A DNA stretch of 64,000 nucleotides from Paraburkholderia solitsugae. GTDB lineage: Bacteria; Pseudomonadota; Gammaproteobacteria; Burkholderiales; Burkholderiaceae. A program made the translations under genes and the position numbers. Positions 1 through 8,604 of the stretch are shown here, one piece after another. The stretch spans positions 1 to 64,000 of the forward strand of contig NZ_WOEY01000064.1 in NCBI RefSeq assembly GCF_013177695.1, read 5' to 3'. The notes beneath the pieces were generated by a model. That model did no database searches. It had not been told where the DNA came from and saw only the letters and a list, made by a program, of their open reading frames with translations. Numbering within the stretch: position 1 is the first letter of the stretch; each line of letters begins with the position of its first letter.

Positions 1-20
1 GTGAAGTACAGGGTAGGCAT
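1..20 (-). CDS. N-terminus of probable M48 family metallopeptidase (partial)
   Basis: Only the first six or seven codons are inside the window. Read leftward from an ATG at 20 they give MPTLYFT, which resembles the start of the membrane-bound M48 peptidase that I remember lying divergently from orn in Burkholderia. A perfect TATAAT box on the same strand at 49-54 would place the transcript start about 20 bases before this ATG, which fits. Identity rests on synteny and seven residues, so it is tentative. Confidence 0.4.
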
Positions 21-48
21 CCGGGGATTCCGTGGTATCTATGCGAGA

Positions 49-54
49 ATTATA
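49..54 (-). promoter_or_regulatory. Leftward -10 box (TATAAT)
   Basis: A consensus TATAAT hexamer reads on the minus strand here. No good -35 is visible at 16-18 bases. Its spacing to the ATG at 20 suggests it drives the leftward gene that leaves the window. Confidence 0.4.
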
Positions 55-210
55 TGTTTCTTCCCGCCTGGCGGCGGGGGGATAAGCTCAAACCCGGCTC
101 AAACCCGGCCCAAGCAGGCCTAGGCCGGCTCAAACCAATCTCATACGAACAATTGCCGCGGCAAGCCTGCTTCCAGTGAAGCCGTCTGCCCGGCCATCAG
201 GGTTGCCTTC

Positions 211-825
211 ATGACTGACATCCTCGCCTCCACCGAACAGCCGCCGCTCGTGCGCAGCGACATGAATCTCGTCTGGCTGGACATGGAAATGACCGGGCTC
301 GAACCGGACACCGACCGCATCATCGAAATCGCGGTAGTCGTGACGAATTCGACGCTCGACCGGCTGGTCGAAGGGCCCGTGCTGGCGATTCATCAGAGCG
401 ATGAGACGCTCGCCAAAATGGATCAGTGGAACCAGAACACGCATGGCCGCTCGGGCCTGATCGACCGCGTGAAGGCGTCGACGGTGAGCGAAGCCGACGC
501 CACCGAACAGATTCGCGACTTTCTTGGCGCTTATGTCCCGCCTGGCAAATCGCCGATGTGCGGCAACTCGATCTGCCAGGATCGCCGTTTCATGGCGCGC
601 TGGATGCCGGATCTGGAGCGCTTCTTCCACTACCGCAATCTCGACGTCAGCACCCTGAAAGAACTGTGCCGACGCTGGCAGCCGGCCATCTACAAGGGCT
701 TCCAGAAGCGTGCGATGCACACGGCGCTGGCGGACATCCATGAATCGATTGACGAACTGAAGTACTACCGCGAGCACTTCCTGATTCCGGCAGCCTCGCA
801 GGTCCCGGAAAGGCCCGCGGAATAA
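211..825 (+). CDS. orn: Oligoribonuclease
   Basis: This is a DEDDh 3'-5' exonuclease that degrades two- to five-base RNA fragments, including pGpG from c-di-GMP breakdown, to mononucleotides in the cytoplasm. The family motifs are present: D24 and E26 in WLDMEMTGL, D124, and H170/D175 in HTALADIHESIDELKYYR. At 204 residues it is slightly longer than the E. coli protein (about 181) because of an N-terminal extension of some 13 residues. It is transcribed away from the probable M48 peptidase gene and converges on mog. The pGpG role gives a possible link to the c-di-GMP-type regulators of the fap-like cluster nearby, but that link is inference. Confidence 0.96.
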   Translation: MTDILASTEQPPLVRSDMNLVWLDMEMTGLEPDTDRIIEIAVVVTNSTLDRLVEGPVLAIHQSDETLAKMDQWNQNTHGRSGLIDRVKASTVSEADATEQIRDFLGAYVPPGKSPMCGNSICQDRRFMARWMPDLERFFHYRNLDVSTLKELCRRWQPAIYKGFQKRAMHTALADIHESIDELKYYREHFLIPAASQVPERPAE

Positions 826-847
826 CCCGTCAGCCGCCGTTTCAGTT

Positions 848-1504
848 TCAACCCTGCCGAGGCGCGCGCTGCGCGTTCTTCGGCCGGAACGCCTTCACCA
901 CGTCGGCGTTGGTTTCCACATACGGACCGCCGATCAGGTCGATGCAATAGGGTACCGCCGCGAAAATACCCGGCACTTTGACCGCGCCGCCTGCTTCGGC
1001 GTCACGCAAGCCTTCGAGCGTTTCCTTGATCGACTTCGGCTGCCCCGGCAGGTTGACGATCAGCGCCGCGTGCTCCGCGGTTTCGCGGATCACCGCCACC
1101 TGGCGCGACAGAATCGCCGTCGGCACGAAATTCAGGCTGATTTGCCGCATCTGCTCGCCGAAACCCGACATTTCCTTGGTTGCGACAGCCAAAGTCGCTT
1201 CCGGCGTCACATCGCGGCGCGACGGGCCGGTGCCGCCGGTGGTCAGCACCAGATCGCAGCCGACCTCGTCGACCAGTTCGATCAGCGTGGCGGAAATGGT
1301 GGGCGCGTCGTCCTGAATCAGGCGCGTGACCACTTGAAACGGGGAGGTCAGGGCGGCGCCGAGCCATTCCTGCAGCGCCGGTAAGCCTTTGTCCTCATAC
1401 ACGCCGGTGGACGCCCGGTCGCTGATCGACACGAGGCCGATCACGATTTCGTCGGGGTGCTGACGTGTCGCTTTATTGGCCACGTTACGCGTCGCGGTCG
1501 TCAT
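848..1504 (-). CDS. mog: Molybdopterin adenylyltransferase
   Basis: MogA adenylylates molybdopterin before molybdenum insertion by MoeA. The GGTGPSRRDVTPEAT signature of the MoaB/Mog fold is at about residues 90-104. I start it at the ATG at 1504 (MTTATRN...), giving 218 residues; an earlier in-frame start exists but lies deeper inside yjgA. The gene overlaps the end of yjgA by 20 bases, so the two are probably translated from one leftward transcript. The other molybdopterin genes (moeA, mobA, moaA) lie more than 44 kb away at 45976-49088. Confidence 0.93.
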   Translation of the reverse strand: MTTATRNVANKATRQHPDEIVIGLVSISDRASTGVYEDKGLPALQEWLGAALTSPFQVVTRLIQDDAPTISATLIELVDEVGCDLVLTTGGTGPSRRDVTPEATLAVATKEMSGFGEQMRQISLNFVPTAILSRQVAVIRETAEHAALIVNLPGQPKSIKETLEGLRDAEAGGAVKVPGIFAAVPYCIDLIGGPYVETNADVVKAFRPKNAQRAPRQG

Positions 1505-2096
1505 CGTCGTCTTCCAGAGCGTCTTCTGCATCGGAATCGGTGTCGGCAGACGGGCCGTCGGCGTTCTTGATCCACTGGAACAACTCGCGGAAGTAGCGCG
1601 GCGGCTTGCTTTGCTGTGCTTCCTTGCGGGCGTTGCGGATCAGCGTGCGGCCCTGCTGCGGGTCGGCGTTCGGGTGCTGACGGATGAATTCGGTCAACGC
1701 GGCGTCGTCGGCGAGCAGTTTCTCGCGGGTGCGCTCGATCCAGTGCAGCTTGGCCGTTTCCGCCTTGTTGACGCCGTTATAGGTGTCGAGCGCGGTGCGC
1801 AGCGCGGCGGTTTCCTCATCCAGCAGCGAGCGCATCACGCGCCCGACGTACTGCACCTGGCGGCGCTTGCCCTCGTGGTCGGTGATGCGGCGCGCTTCGC
1901 GCACGGCATCGTCGAGTTTTTCGGGCATCGGCATGCGCTTGAGCGCGTCTTTCGGCAGGGCGATCAGCGCCGAGCCCAGCTCCTGAAGCTCGTGCATTTC
2001 GCGCTTGAGCTGGGACTTGCTGGGACGGTCGTAGCCGTTCTCGTCGACTTCCGGCTCGGCGGACTCGATGGGTTGAATGCGGGTTTTGCGTGTCAT
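1485..2096 (-). CDS. yjgA: Ribosome assembly protein YjgA/DarP (DUF615)
   Basis: This is a 203-residue member of the DUF615 family, whose E. coli member (YjgA, renamed DarP) binds late 50S precursors. It is highly charged and helical: a central region rich in Lys, Arg and Glu and a C-terminal tail that is almost all Asp and Glu. The start is taken at the ATG at 2096 (MTRKTRIQPIES). No Shine-Dalgarno sequence precedes it. Instead TACAAT ends six bases before the ATG, so the transcript may be leaderless. It is divergent from pmbA and overlaps mog. Confidence 0.92.
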   Translation of the reverse strand: MTRKTRIQPIESAEPEVDENGYDRPSKSQLKREMHELQELGSALIALPKDALKRMPMPEKLDDAVREARRITDHEGKRRQVQYVGRVMRSLLDEETAALRTALDTYNGVNKAETAKLHWIERTREKLLADDAALTEFIRQHPNADPQQGRTLIRNARKEAQQSKPPRYFRELFQWIKNADGPSADTDSDAEDALEDDDDDRDA

Positions 2097-2402
2097 ACCG
2101 ATATTGTAACGTGCCGCGCGCGCGGAACCCGCCGTGCTGCTGCGCACAAGGCTTCGCGCGCGGGTTTTTGCCATCGCGGCAAACCCGGCAAGCCGGGACA
2201 AAGCCGGAGCACCGCCGGGGCAACGCCAGGCTCAGCGAATGCCAGGTACAGCTTCGCGTACCTTGCTATGATCGCGGGATGCGTGACTACGCAAATGAGC
2301 ATGCAAATGAGCACGCAATTGGCGCGCGTAAAATGCGTACGCACGTGCGTGGCATGGGCGAACACACAGGGCCGCTCGGCCCCGAACAGGACGGCAACGA
2401 CA
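2097..2402. promoter_or_regulatory. Divergent yjgA/pmbA promoter region
   Basis: This 306-base gene-free stretch separates yjgA and pmbA. Rightward, an extended -10 box (TGCTATGAT, 2264-2272) is the best candidate for the pmbA promoter and gives a leader of about 125 bases. Leftward, TACAAT at about 2103-2108 lies directly before the yjgA ATG. The pmbA leader holds a short direct repeat, GCAAATGAGCA, repeated at 12-base spacing. The reading frame open through this region into pmbA has no homology that I recognise. Confidence 0.5.
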
Positions 2403-3773
2403 ATGGCAGCAGACATGGACGTCAAGCAGCGCTTTTTTCCGCATACCCAGGATGAACTGAAGGAAATCGCCTCGGACATCCTTCGTCACGCGAAGTCGCT
2501 CGGCGGTACCGACGCGGCAACCGAGATTTCCGAAGGCGACGGCCTGTCCGTCTCCGTGCGGCGCGGCGAAGTCGAGACGATCGAACACAACCGCGACAAG
2601 ATGGTCGGCGTGACCGTGTTCATCGGCAACAAGCGCGGCAATGCGAGCACCTCGGACTTTTCTTCGCAGGCTTTGAAGGACACGGTCGCGGCGGCGTACA
2701 ACATCGCGCGCTTCACGGCTGAAGACGACTGCGCGGGTCTCGCCGAAGCAGACTTGCTCGAAACCGCACCGCGCGATCTCGATCTGTATCACCCGTGGAA
2801 TCTCTCCGCGGACGAAGCGGTGGAAATCGCCCGCCGCTCGGAAGATGCCGCTTTCGCAACCGATCCGCAGATCAAGAACTCGGAAGGCGCGAGCGTCTCG
2901 GCGCAGCACTCGCAATTCGTTCTGGCGACTTCACGCGGCTTCCTCGCGGGTTATCCGTACTCGCGTCATTACATTGCGTGCGCGCCGATCGCCGGCAGCG
3001 GCCGCAACATGCAGCGCGACGACTGGTACACGTCGACCCGCAGCGCGGCAGACCTCGCCGATCCGGAAGCGGTGGGCCGTTACGCAGCGCAACGGGCGCT
3101 GTCGCGCATCGGCGCGCGCGGGCTCGACACGCGCAAGGTGCCGGTGCTGTTCGAAGCGCCGCTCGCCGCCGGCATTCTCGGCGCCTTCGTTCAGGCAACA
3201 AGCGGCGGCGCGCTGTACCGTAAGACCTCGTTCCTGGTCGACAGCCTCGGCAAGCCGGTGTTCGCGCCGCACATCCAGGTGGTCGAAGATCCGCACGTCG
3301 CGCGTGCGATGGGCAGCGCACCGTTCGACGAAGAAGGCGTGCGCACTAAACAGCGCTCGGTGGTGAAGGACGGCGTGGTGGAAGGCTACTTCCTGTCCAC
3401 CTACTCGGCGCGCAAGCTCGGCATGCAGACCACCGGCAACGCCGGCGGCTCGCACAATCTGTCGCTGCGCAGCTCGAAGACGCGTCCGGAAGACGACTTC
3501 GAGGAAATGCTGAAGAAGCTCGGCACGGGCCTGTTGCTGACCGAACTGATGGGGCAGGGCGTGAACTACGTGACGGGCGACTATTCGCGCGGCGCGTCGG
3601 GCTTCTGGGTCGAGAATGGCAAGATCCAGTATCCGGTCGAGGAAATCACCGTGGCGAGCACCCTGCAGGAGATGTTCCGCCATATCGTCGCTATCGGCGC
3701 GGATACGATCACGCGCGGCACCAAGGAAACGGGCTCGGTGCTGATTGAACGGATGACGATCGCGGGGCAGTAA
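2403..3773 (+). CDS. pmbA: Metalloprotease subunit PmbA (TldE)
   Basis: PmbA/TldE is the partner of TldD in a cytoplasmic heterodimeric protease that trims unfolded peptides and, in enteric bacteria, matures microcin B17 and degrades the CcdA antitoxin. TldE lacks the HExxxH zinc motif, and none is seen here, as expected. The protein has 456 residues when started at the ATG at 2403 (MAADMDVKQRFF), close to the E. coli length of 450. The frame is open much further upstream, but that part is antisense to yjgA and mog. A terminator follows at 3837, facing folA. Confidence 0.94.
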   Translation: MAADMDVKQRFFPHTQDELKEIASDILRHAKSLGGTDAATEISEGDGLSVSVRRGEVETIEHNRDKMVGVTVFIGNKRGNASTSDFSSQALKDTVAAAYNIARFTAEDDCAGLAEADLLETAPRDLDLYHPWNLSADEAVEIARRSEDAAFATDPQIKNSEGASVSAQHSQFVLATSRGFLAGYPYSRHYIACAPIAGSGRNMQRDDWYTSTRSAADLADPEAVGRYAAQRALSRIGARGLDTRKVPVLFEAPLAAGILGAFVQATSGGALYRKTSFLVDSLGKPVFAPHIQVVEDPHVARAMGSAPFDEEGVRTKQRSVVKDGVVEGYFLSTYSARKLGMQTTGNAGGSHNLSLRSSKTRPEDDFEEMLKKLGTGLLLTELMGQGVNYVTGDYSRGASGFWVENGKIQYPVEEITVASTLQEMFRHIVAIGADTITRGTKETGSVLIERMTIAGQ

Positions 3774-3836
3774 GCGGTTCGATCAAGTGACGCCGAAACC
3801 GGCCGCGGACCGGTTGTAGAGCAGGGCTGGAAACAG

Positions 3837-3870
3837 AAACGCCACGCGTGCAACCGCGTGGCGTTTTTTT
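3837..3870 (+). terminator. Rho-independent terminator after pmbA
   Basis: An inverted repeat (AACGCCACGCG, short loop, CGCGTGGCGTT) is followed by a run of T. It lies between the convergent genes pmbA and folA. Confidence 0.85.
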
Positions 3871-3958
3871 ATGCGTGCGTGGCGGCCGGTAGCGAACGAA
3901 GAATGCGCGATGCACGGTGCGTGAAGCGCGGACCGTCAGTCAGGCGTGGCGTAAAACC

Positions 3959-4459
3959 TCAAGCGCCCTTGCGCTTATACGTCACGAACGCGTAATCGAA
4001 GTCATTCGGGGCATCCGCGCGATGCGTTTCATGCGCGACTTCTTCCCACTCGCTTTCATCGAGTTCAGGGAACGTGGCGTCGCCTTCGAAGTCGGCGGAA
4101 ATCTCCGTGATGATCAGCTTGTCGGCCTGACGCAATCCTTCCGCATACAGTTGCGCGCCGCCGATCAGAAACGCTTCCGGCGCCTGGTCCTGCGCGGCGA
4201 GCTTCAGTGCGTCCTCGAGCGTGGTGGCCGCGTCGCAGCCCTGGAAGCGCCGCGCGGCATCCCGTGTCACGACAATGTTGCGGCGTCCCGGCAACGGCCG
4301 GCCGATCGATTCATGCGTCTTGCGGCCCATGATGATGGGCGCGCCCATCGTGGTGCGCTTGAAGAACGCGAGGTCTTCGGGAAGTCGCCAGGGCAACTGG
4401 TTGTCGCGGCCGATCACGCCGTTATTGGCGCGAGCGACGATCAGGGTGAGCGTCGTCAT
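3959..4459 (-). CDS. folA: Dihydrofolate reductase
   Basis: This enzyme reduces dihydrofolate to tetrahydrofolate with NADPH, regenerating the cofactor used up by thymidylate synthase. Key features are the substrate-site acid D29 in PWRLPEDL, the NADPH motif GRKTHESIGRPLPGR (about 45-59), and IGGAQLY. It has 166 residues, normal for chromosomal DHFR. A TAGAAT box about 35 bases upstream could be its -10. thyA lies over 10 kb away, on the other side of the fap-like block and on the opposite strand. Confidence 0.96.
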   Translation of the reverse strand: MTTLTLIVARANNGVIGRDNQLPWRLPEDLAFFKRTTMGAPIIMGRKTHESIGRPLPGRRNIVVTRDAARRFQGCDAATTLEDALKLAAQDQAPEAFLIGGAQLYAEGLRQADKLIITEISADFEGDATFPELDESEWEEVAHETHRADAPNDFDYAFVTYKRKGA

Positions 4460-4616
4460 CGAATGGAAAGGGGAACGTAACCGGGTTGATTCTACCTGAG
4501 GCGCAAGACGGTGCCGCTATGTCAGCCGGTTCCGCGCCCGGATGTGCGGCAGTACCTCCACCGTGACAGGCAACGCGCCACCGGCCGGGCCAGACCAACC
4601 CAGCCGGCGCTGCGCG

Positions 4617-6224
4617 TCATTTGTGCGGAGCCTCGTCGACGGCGAACGCTTCAATCGCCGCCTTCTCGTCGGCCGCACTTAGCTCGCGCAGTCCGTGGTG
4701 GCCCATCAGCCGGTACAGCGTCACGCGCGAAATTTTCAGATCCACCGCCGCCTCATTCAGCCGATGACGGTGCCGCAGCAGCGCCGCTTCGATCGCGCGC
4801 TTCTCGGCGGCTTCGCGCGCTTGCGAGAGTGTCACGGTCTGTTGCGCGGTGAACTGCGCGAGATCGAGGTCGTCAGCGGAAATCAGCTTGTTTTCCGCCA
4901 TCACGATCGCGCGGCGCACGCGGTTGATCAGCTCGCGCACATTGCCGGGCCAGTTGTAGTTGTGCAGCGCCTCGATCGCCGACGGCGTGAAGCCGCGGAT
5001 CTTGCGTGCGCTATCGGTCTTGAACTTGTGCAGGATGTGATGCGCGATGATTTCAATATCTTTGCCGCGCGCCCGCAACGGCGGTTCGTCCACCCGCAGC
5101 ACGCACAGGCGGTGAAACAGATCGGCACGGAACTGCCCTTCGCGCATCGCGCCTTCCAGGTCGACGTGGGTCGCCGAAATGATCCGCACGTCGACCGGAA
5201 TCGATTCGTGACCGCCCAGGCGCTCGATCTTGCCTTCCTGCAGAAAGCGCAGCAGGCTCGCCTGGCTTTCGAGTGGCAGATCGCCGATTTCGTCGAGCAG
5301 CAGCGTGCCGCCATCGGCGGCTTCGACCCGGCCGATCTTGCGCTGATTCGCGCCGGTGAACGCGCCGCGCTCGTAGCCAAATAGTTCGGACTGCAACAGA
5401 TGATGCGGAATCGCACCGCAATTGATCGCGATGAACGGCGCCTTGCGGCGCGGCGAGCGTTCGTGAATCGCGAGCGCGGTGAGTTCCTTGCCGGTGCCCG
5501 ACTCGCCGGAGATGAACACACTCACGTCGGTGTTCGCGACCTTGCGAATGGTGCGAAAGAGTTGCTGCATCGCGTCGCAGGTGCCGACCATTTCGTCGTC
5601 GTCATCGGCGGCGGGCGCGGCCGGCGGGATCTCATCGGCATCGCACAACGCCACCATGCCGAATGCGTGACTGGCGAGGTAGTCGATCGTGGCGTTGGCC
5701 ACGGGCGTCTTGACGTAGTCGAAGCAGTAGTGACGGATCAGACGCCGCACGTCGGGGTCGGTGAGGCGCTCCGACGTAGCGAGCGCAATCCAGCCGATCT
5801 GCTGTTGACGCAAACTCGCTTCGAGGCCGCCCAGGTCGCGCAACGCAAAGCTGGCCAGATCGACGATGCCGGTGCATATCACGTCAGGTTTGAGCAGGCG
5901 CGCGAGTTCATGCGCCGAGCGGGCGACCATCACGTGCCAGCCGCGGCTCTTCAGATGGGCGGTCAGCGTCTCGTCCGGCGTGCGCGCGACATACAGCAGC
6001 GTGCGTTCGGTCTGCGCGTGCGGCAGACCGGTCTCTTTCGCTGCGGCGGAGGGTTTGTGCAGGCGCCCCACCGCGGCCTCCTGAGGGCGCGCCAAAGAGA
6101 CTTCCGGCGGACGCCCCACGAGGACTTCCGTTGCTCGTGTCACAGGTGCTTCCGGCGCTCGGGCAATCGACAGATGAGCGCCGGAAGGCGGTGTAACGCT
6201 GCTCAGATGGGGTGATTCGCGCAC
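4617..6224 (-). CDS. Sigma-54-dependent activator, VpsR type (activator 1)
   Basis: This is an enhancer-binding protein for RNA polymerase with sigma-54. Order: a repeat-rich N-terminal extension (about 1-73), a VpsR-like degenerate receiver domain (about 75-195, containing HYCFDYVKTP), an AAA+ domain with Walker A GESGTGKE (240-247), the sigma-54 contact loop GAFTGA (287-292) and Walker B LLLDEI, then a Fis-type helix-turn-helix ending in SRVTLYRLMGHHGL. I place the start at GTG 6224, which has GAGG six bases upstream; a TTG at 6230 also fits the frame but lies too close to that site. It is the last gene of the fap-like operon, 24 bases after fapF, and is a close paralogue of the activator at 13122. 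VpsR-family proteins respond to c-di-GMP; that this one does is inference. Confidence 0.9.
   Translation of the reverse strand: MRESPHLSSVTPPSGAHLSIARAPEAPVTRATEVLVGRPPEVSLARPQEAAVGRLHKPSAAAKETGLPHAQTERTLLYVARTPDETLTAHLKSRGWHVMVARSAHELARLLKPDVICTGIVDLASFALRDLGGLEASLRQQQIGWIALATSERLTDPDVRRLIRHYCFDYVKTPVANATIDYLASHAFGMVALCDADEIPPAAPAADDDDEMVGTCDAMQQLFRTIRKVANTDVSVFISGESGTGKELTALAIHERSPRRKAPFIAINCGAIPHHLLQSELFGYERGAFTGANQRKIGRVEAADGGTLLLDEIGDLPLESQASLLRFLQEGKIERLGGHESIPVDVRIISATHVDLEGAMREGQFRADLFHRLCVLRVDEPPLRARGKDIEIIAHHILHKFKTDSARKIRGFTPSAIEALHNYNWPGNVRELINRVRRAIVMAENKLISADDLDLAQFTAQQTVTLSQAREAAEKRAIEAALLRHRHRLNEAAVDLKISRVTLYRLMGHHGLRELSAADEKAAIEAFAVDEAPHK
6075..6175 (-). repeat. 24-bp degenerate tandem repeat in the activator 1 gene
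   Basis: Units of 24 bases encode an eight-residue period, for example IARAPEAP, VTRATEVL, VGRPPEVS, LARPQEAA. About four to five diverged copies lie in the N-terminal extension. The paralogous activator at 13122 lacks this region altogether. Confidence 0.7.
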
Positions 6225-6248
6225 GATCAACCTCGTATCGTTGGCACG

Positions 6249-7688
6249 TCAAAAAGTGTAGGGAAAGCGCACGCCGATCACGAAGTTCGGCGTGTCAGGC
6301 GTGAGGCCGACAGACACCGAACCGTTGATCGTCAAGTGCTTGTTCACTACGTGATTCAAGCCGAAGGTCAGTGCGGCAGCGGTGGTCTCGCTGCCCGGCA
6401 CCTTCGAATAGGTTCCGCCTGGCGCCTTGGTCTGCGACTCGGGTTCCAGCGCCATGGTGTACGAAATGCTGGCGGAGTCCTTGTCCGAGAACGCGAGCGC
6501 CACGCCGCCGCCGAACTGCACGACGTCGCCGATCTTGACCGTCGCCGGTTCGGTCTGGCCGATGACCGACGAGATGTCCGAGAACGAGCGCGCGATGTTG
6601 TAGGTGTACGAGACGCTGCCGAACAGCACGACCGGATCGTAGGTCTTCAACACCGACAGACCCGCCGTGATGTTCCAGAAGCCGGTACCGGTGGGCAGCT
6701 TGGTGGGGGCGACGAGGTTGGTGTTGTCCGCGTCGACCTGCTGCAGCTTGATACCGAACGGCGACGAGCCGGTCGGCGCCTTGACGCGCAGGCTGCCGAC
6801 CAGGTCCGGCAGACTGTTGGTTTCCTTCAGGATCTCGTAGTAGATCCCGAGGTTGACGTCACCAATGTCGCTCGAATTTGCCGAGGCGTCCGAGACCGTA
6901 TTGGCGGCCCCGCCGGCCCCGCCGACGATGAAGTTGCTGTGCCGGTAGATATAGGGCACGTCGACGTCGACGCTAATGCGGTCGGTCAGACCGTAGCGCG
7001 TGTCGAGGTCGGCCATCACCTGGTGCGACTTGGTTTCGCCGAGGTTGATGTTGCCGAGGAAAATCGCATCGAGCGCGAGGAAGCCGGACAGTTGCAACTG
7101 GCGGCGGTCGTAGTAGGTATCGCTGATCCCCCAGTCCATGGTCAGCTTGTGCTCGAACAGCGGCGTGTGCTGCTGGTTCTGCACCACTGCGTCTTCCGAT
7201 TGCGTGCGCACCGGTTGCGCCGCCTTCTGGGTCTGGCCGACCGCGCCGGTGCCGTCGGTCGCTGCCGGCAGACCGCCCCCACCGCTGTTATCAGGCACCG
7301 GCGGATTGACCGGCACGCCGGTCGCGGTGCCTGTGCCGTTGCCCGGCGCGGGCGTGCCCGGGTTCACCTGGGCCAGCGGCGGCAGCGGCACAGGCAGGCC
7401 GTCCGCGCCAGGTTGCTCGGCGACCGTGGCGTCGCCGGTCGGCGCGCCGTAACCCGGCGCGCCGCGGCCGCGCTGCTCCATTTCGAGGTTCGTGACCTGC
7501 CGTTCGAGTGAGATGATCTGCTTTTGCTGCTCGCTGACGACGCGCATGAGCGTGTTCAGCCGGTCTTCAACGGATTGATCGGCGAGCGCCTGCGCGCTGG
7601 CCCCCTGCGATAGCGCAAACAGCATGACTGCGGCCGGAATGGCCGCTAACGCCATGCGTGGCGTACCGGTCTTTGAGAATCTGATCAT
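6249..7688 (-). CDS. fapF: FapF-like outer-membrane amyloid secretion channel
   Basis: In Pseudomonas, FapF is a trimeric outer-membrane beta-barrel that exports the Fap amyloid subunits and is gated by an N-terminal coiled coil. Here a signal peptide (about 1-34, ending SAQA) is followed by a heptad-patterned coiled coil (about 38-73), a Gly/Pro-rich linker (about 74-165) and a long region of alternating beta-strand character (about 178-479) that ends in FPYTF with the C-terminal Phe typical of barrel proteins. The 479 residues are a little longer than the Pseudomonas form (about 430), the difference lying in the linker. GGGGGA precedes the ATG. It follows fapE after a 112-base gap. Architecture and position support the call; sequence identity was not tested. 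Confidence 0.82.
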   Translation of the reverse strand: MIRFSKTGTPRMALAAIPAAVMLFALSQGASAQALADQSVEDRLNTLMRVVSEQQKQIISLERQVTNLEMEQRGRGAPGYGAPTGDATVAEQPGADGLPVPLPPLAQVNPGTPAPGNGTGTATGVPVNPPVPDNSGGGGLPAATDGTGAVGQTQKAAQPVRTQSEDAVVQNQQHTPLFEHKLTMDWGISDTYYDRRQLQLSGFLALDAIFLGNINLGETKSHQVMADLDTRYGLTDRISVDVDVPYIYRHSNFIVGGAGGAANTVSDASANSSDIGDVNLGIYYEILKETNSLPDLVGSLRVKAPTGSSPFGIKLQQVDADNTNLVAPTKLPTGTGFWNITAGLSVLKTYDPVVLFGSVSYTYNIARSFSDISSVIGQTEPATVKIGDVVQFGGGVALAFSDKDSASISYTMALEPESQTKAPGGTYSKVPGSETTAAALTFGLNHVVNKHLTINGSVSVGLTPDTPNFVIGVRFPYTF

Positions 7689-7800
7689 TTTTGTTCCCCC
7701 GGTATTCTGACTGCGCGTCGCATGTCTCCTTATGCATCGCGCGGCCGCTTTGGTACTGCTTTGGTACTTGGTCTCGGTCCTGGTCGGGTGGCGGCCCGTG

Positions 7801-8598
7801 TTATCTCCTTACGGTGTTTTGCAGGGCTTGCAGGACGCCTATCTGGCGCAGCATCGAGGCCGACATCTGCTGCGTTTGCAGATGCAGTTGCAACTGGTTG
7901 GCGACTTGCTGGTTATTGCCTGCGATCTGCAAGAGTTGGGCAATCATGCCGGCTTGTTGCGCGCTGCCCGGCGCGATGGTTTGGGTGGCCATACCGGCCG
8001 GCGTTTGCAGCGCGATCGAGATGCCGCCGTTGGCGAAACTGACGGCGGCGGTCACCGAGCCGTTCGCATTGCTTGCGGCTGCCGACGTTGCATTGTTATA
8101 GGTGCCGCCCGTCAGGCTGCCAGGTGAGGCGTCGAAATCGATCAGCGCCTGGTTGGTGCCGAGGTTGCCGTTGCCGGCCACCTGGGTGATCTGCGAGACG
8201 CCGTTGACGTTGACGTTCTGCCCGCCGCTCGCGCTGGCGTTGTGGTTGGCGCCGCTGCCCCATGGTCCGTTCCTGGTCACGGAGGCCGATGAACTGACCT
8301 GCACGCTCGGCGCGTTGAGCGCGTTGGTGACGATGGAGAGCGCACCCGAGGCGACAGCGGTGGCGCCGTTCGGCAGCTGCCATTGCGACAGCAGGTTGAT
8401 GACGACGCCCGAAATGATGTCCCCGACAATCCCTTTGCCGGTCTGGTTGGCGAGGACGGTGTCGTCGACGGGTTGCAGCTTGAGGGCGCCGACGTCTTCA
8501 AACACAGTCGGCGCCTGCTCGGCAGCATGCGCGACTGATGCAAGGCCGCACGTCGTGAAGCACAACGCACAGCCAATGGCGATTAGGTTTCGGTCCAT
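7801..8598 (-). CDS. fapE: FapE-like exported minor component
   Basis: This is a 265-residue exported protein: signal peptide about 1-25 (ending AHA), a short hydrophobic stretch (GIVGDIISGVVINLL), a low-complexity Ser/Asn/Gly middle containing one amyloid-like motif (VAGNGNLGTNQA), and a Gln-rich helical C-terminus. In Pseudomonas FapE is a minor fibre component encoded between fapD and fapF, and this gene has exactly that position. It starts six bases after the fapD stop, so translation is likely coupled. I recognise it by context and composition more than by motif. Confidence 0.68.
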   Translation of the reverse strand: MDRNLIAIGCALCFTTCGLASVAHAAEQAPTVFEDVGALKLQPVDDTVLANQTGKGIVGDIISGVVINLLSQWQLPNGATAVASGALSIVTNALNAPSVQVSSSASVTRNGPWGSGANHNASASGGQNVNVNGVSQITQVAGNGNLGTNQALIDFDASPGSLTGGTYNNATSAAASNANGSVTAAVSFANGGISIALQTPAGMATQTIAPGSAQQAGMIAQLLQIAGNNQQVANQLQLHLQTQQMSASMLRQIGVLQALQNTVRR

Positions 8599-8604
8599 GA
8601 TGAG

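Noticed and set aside
1476..2402. Long in-frame extension upstream of pmbA
   Set aside because: It would be antisense to yjgA and mog and doubles the family length. The ATG at 2403 gives the expected length.
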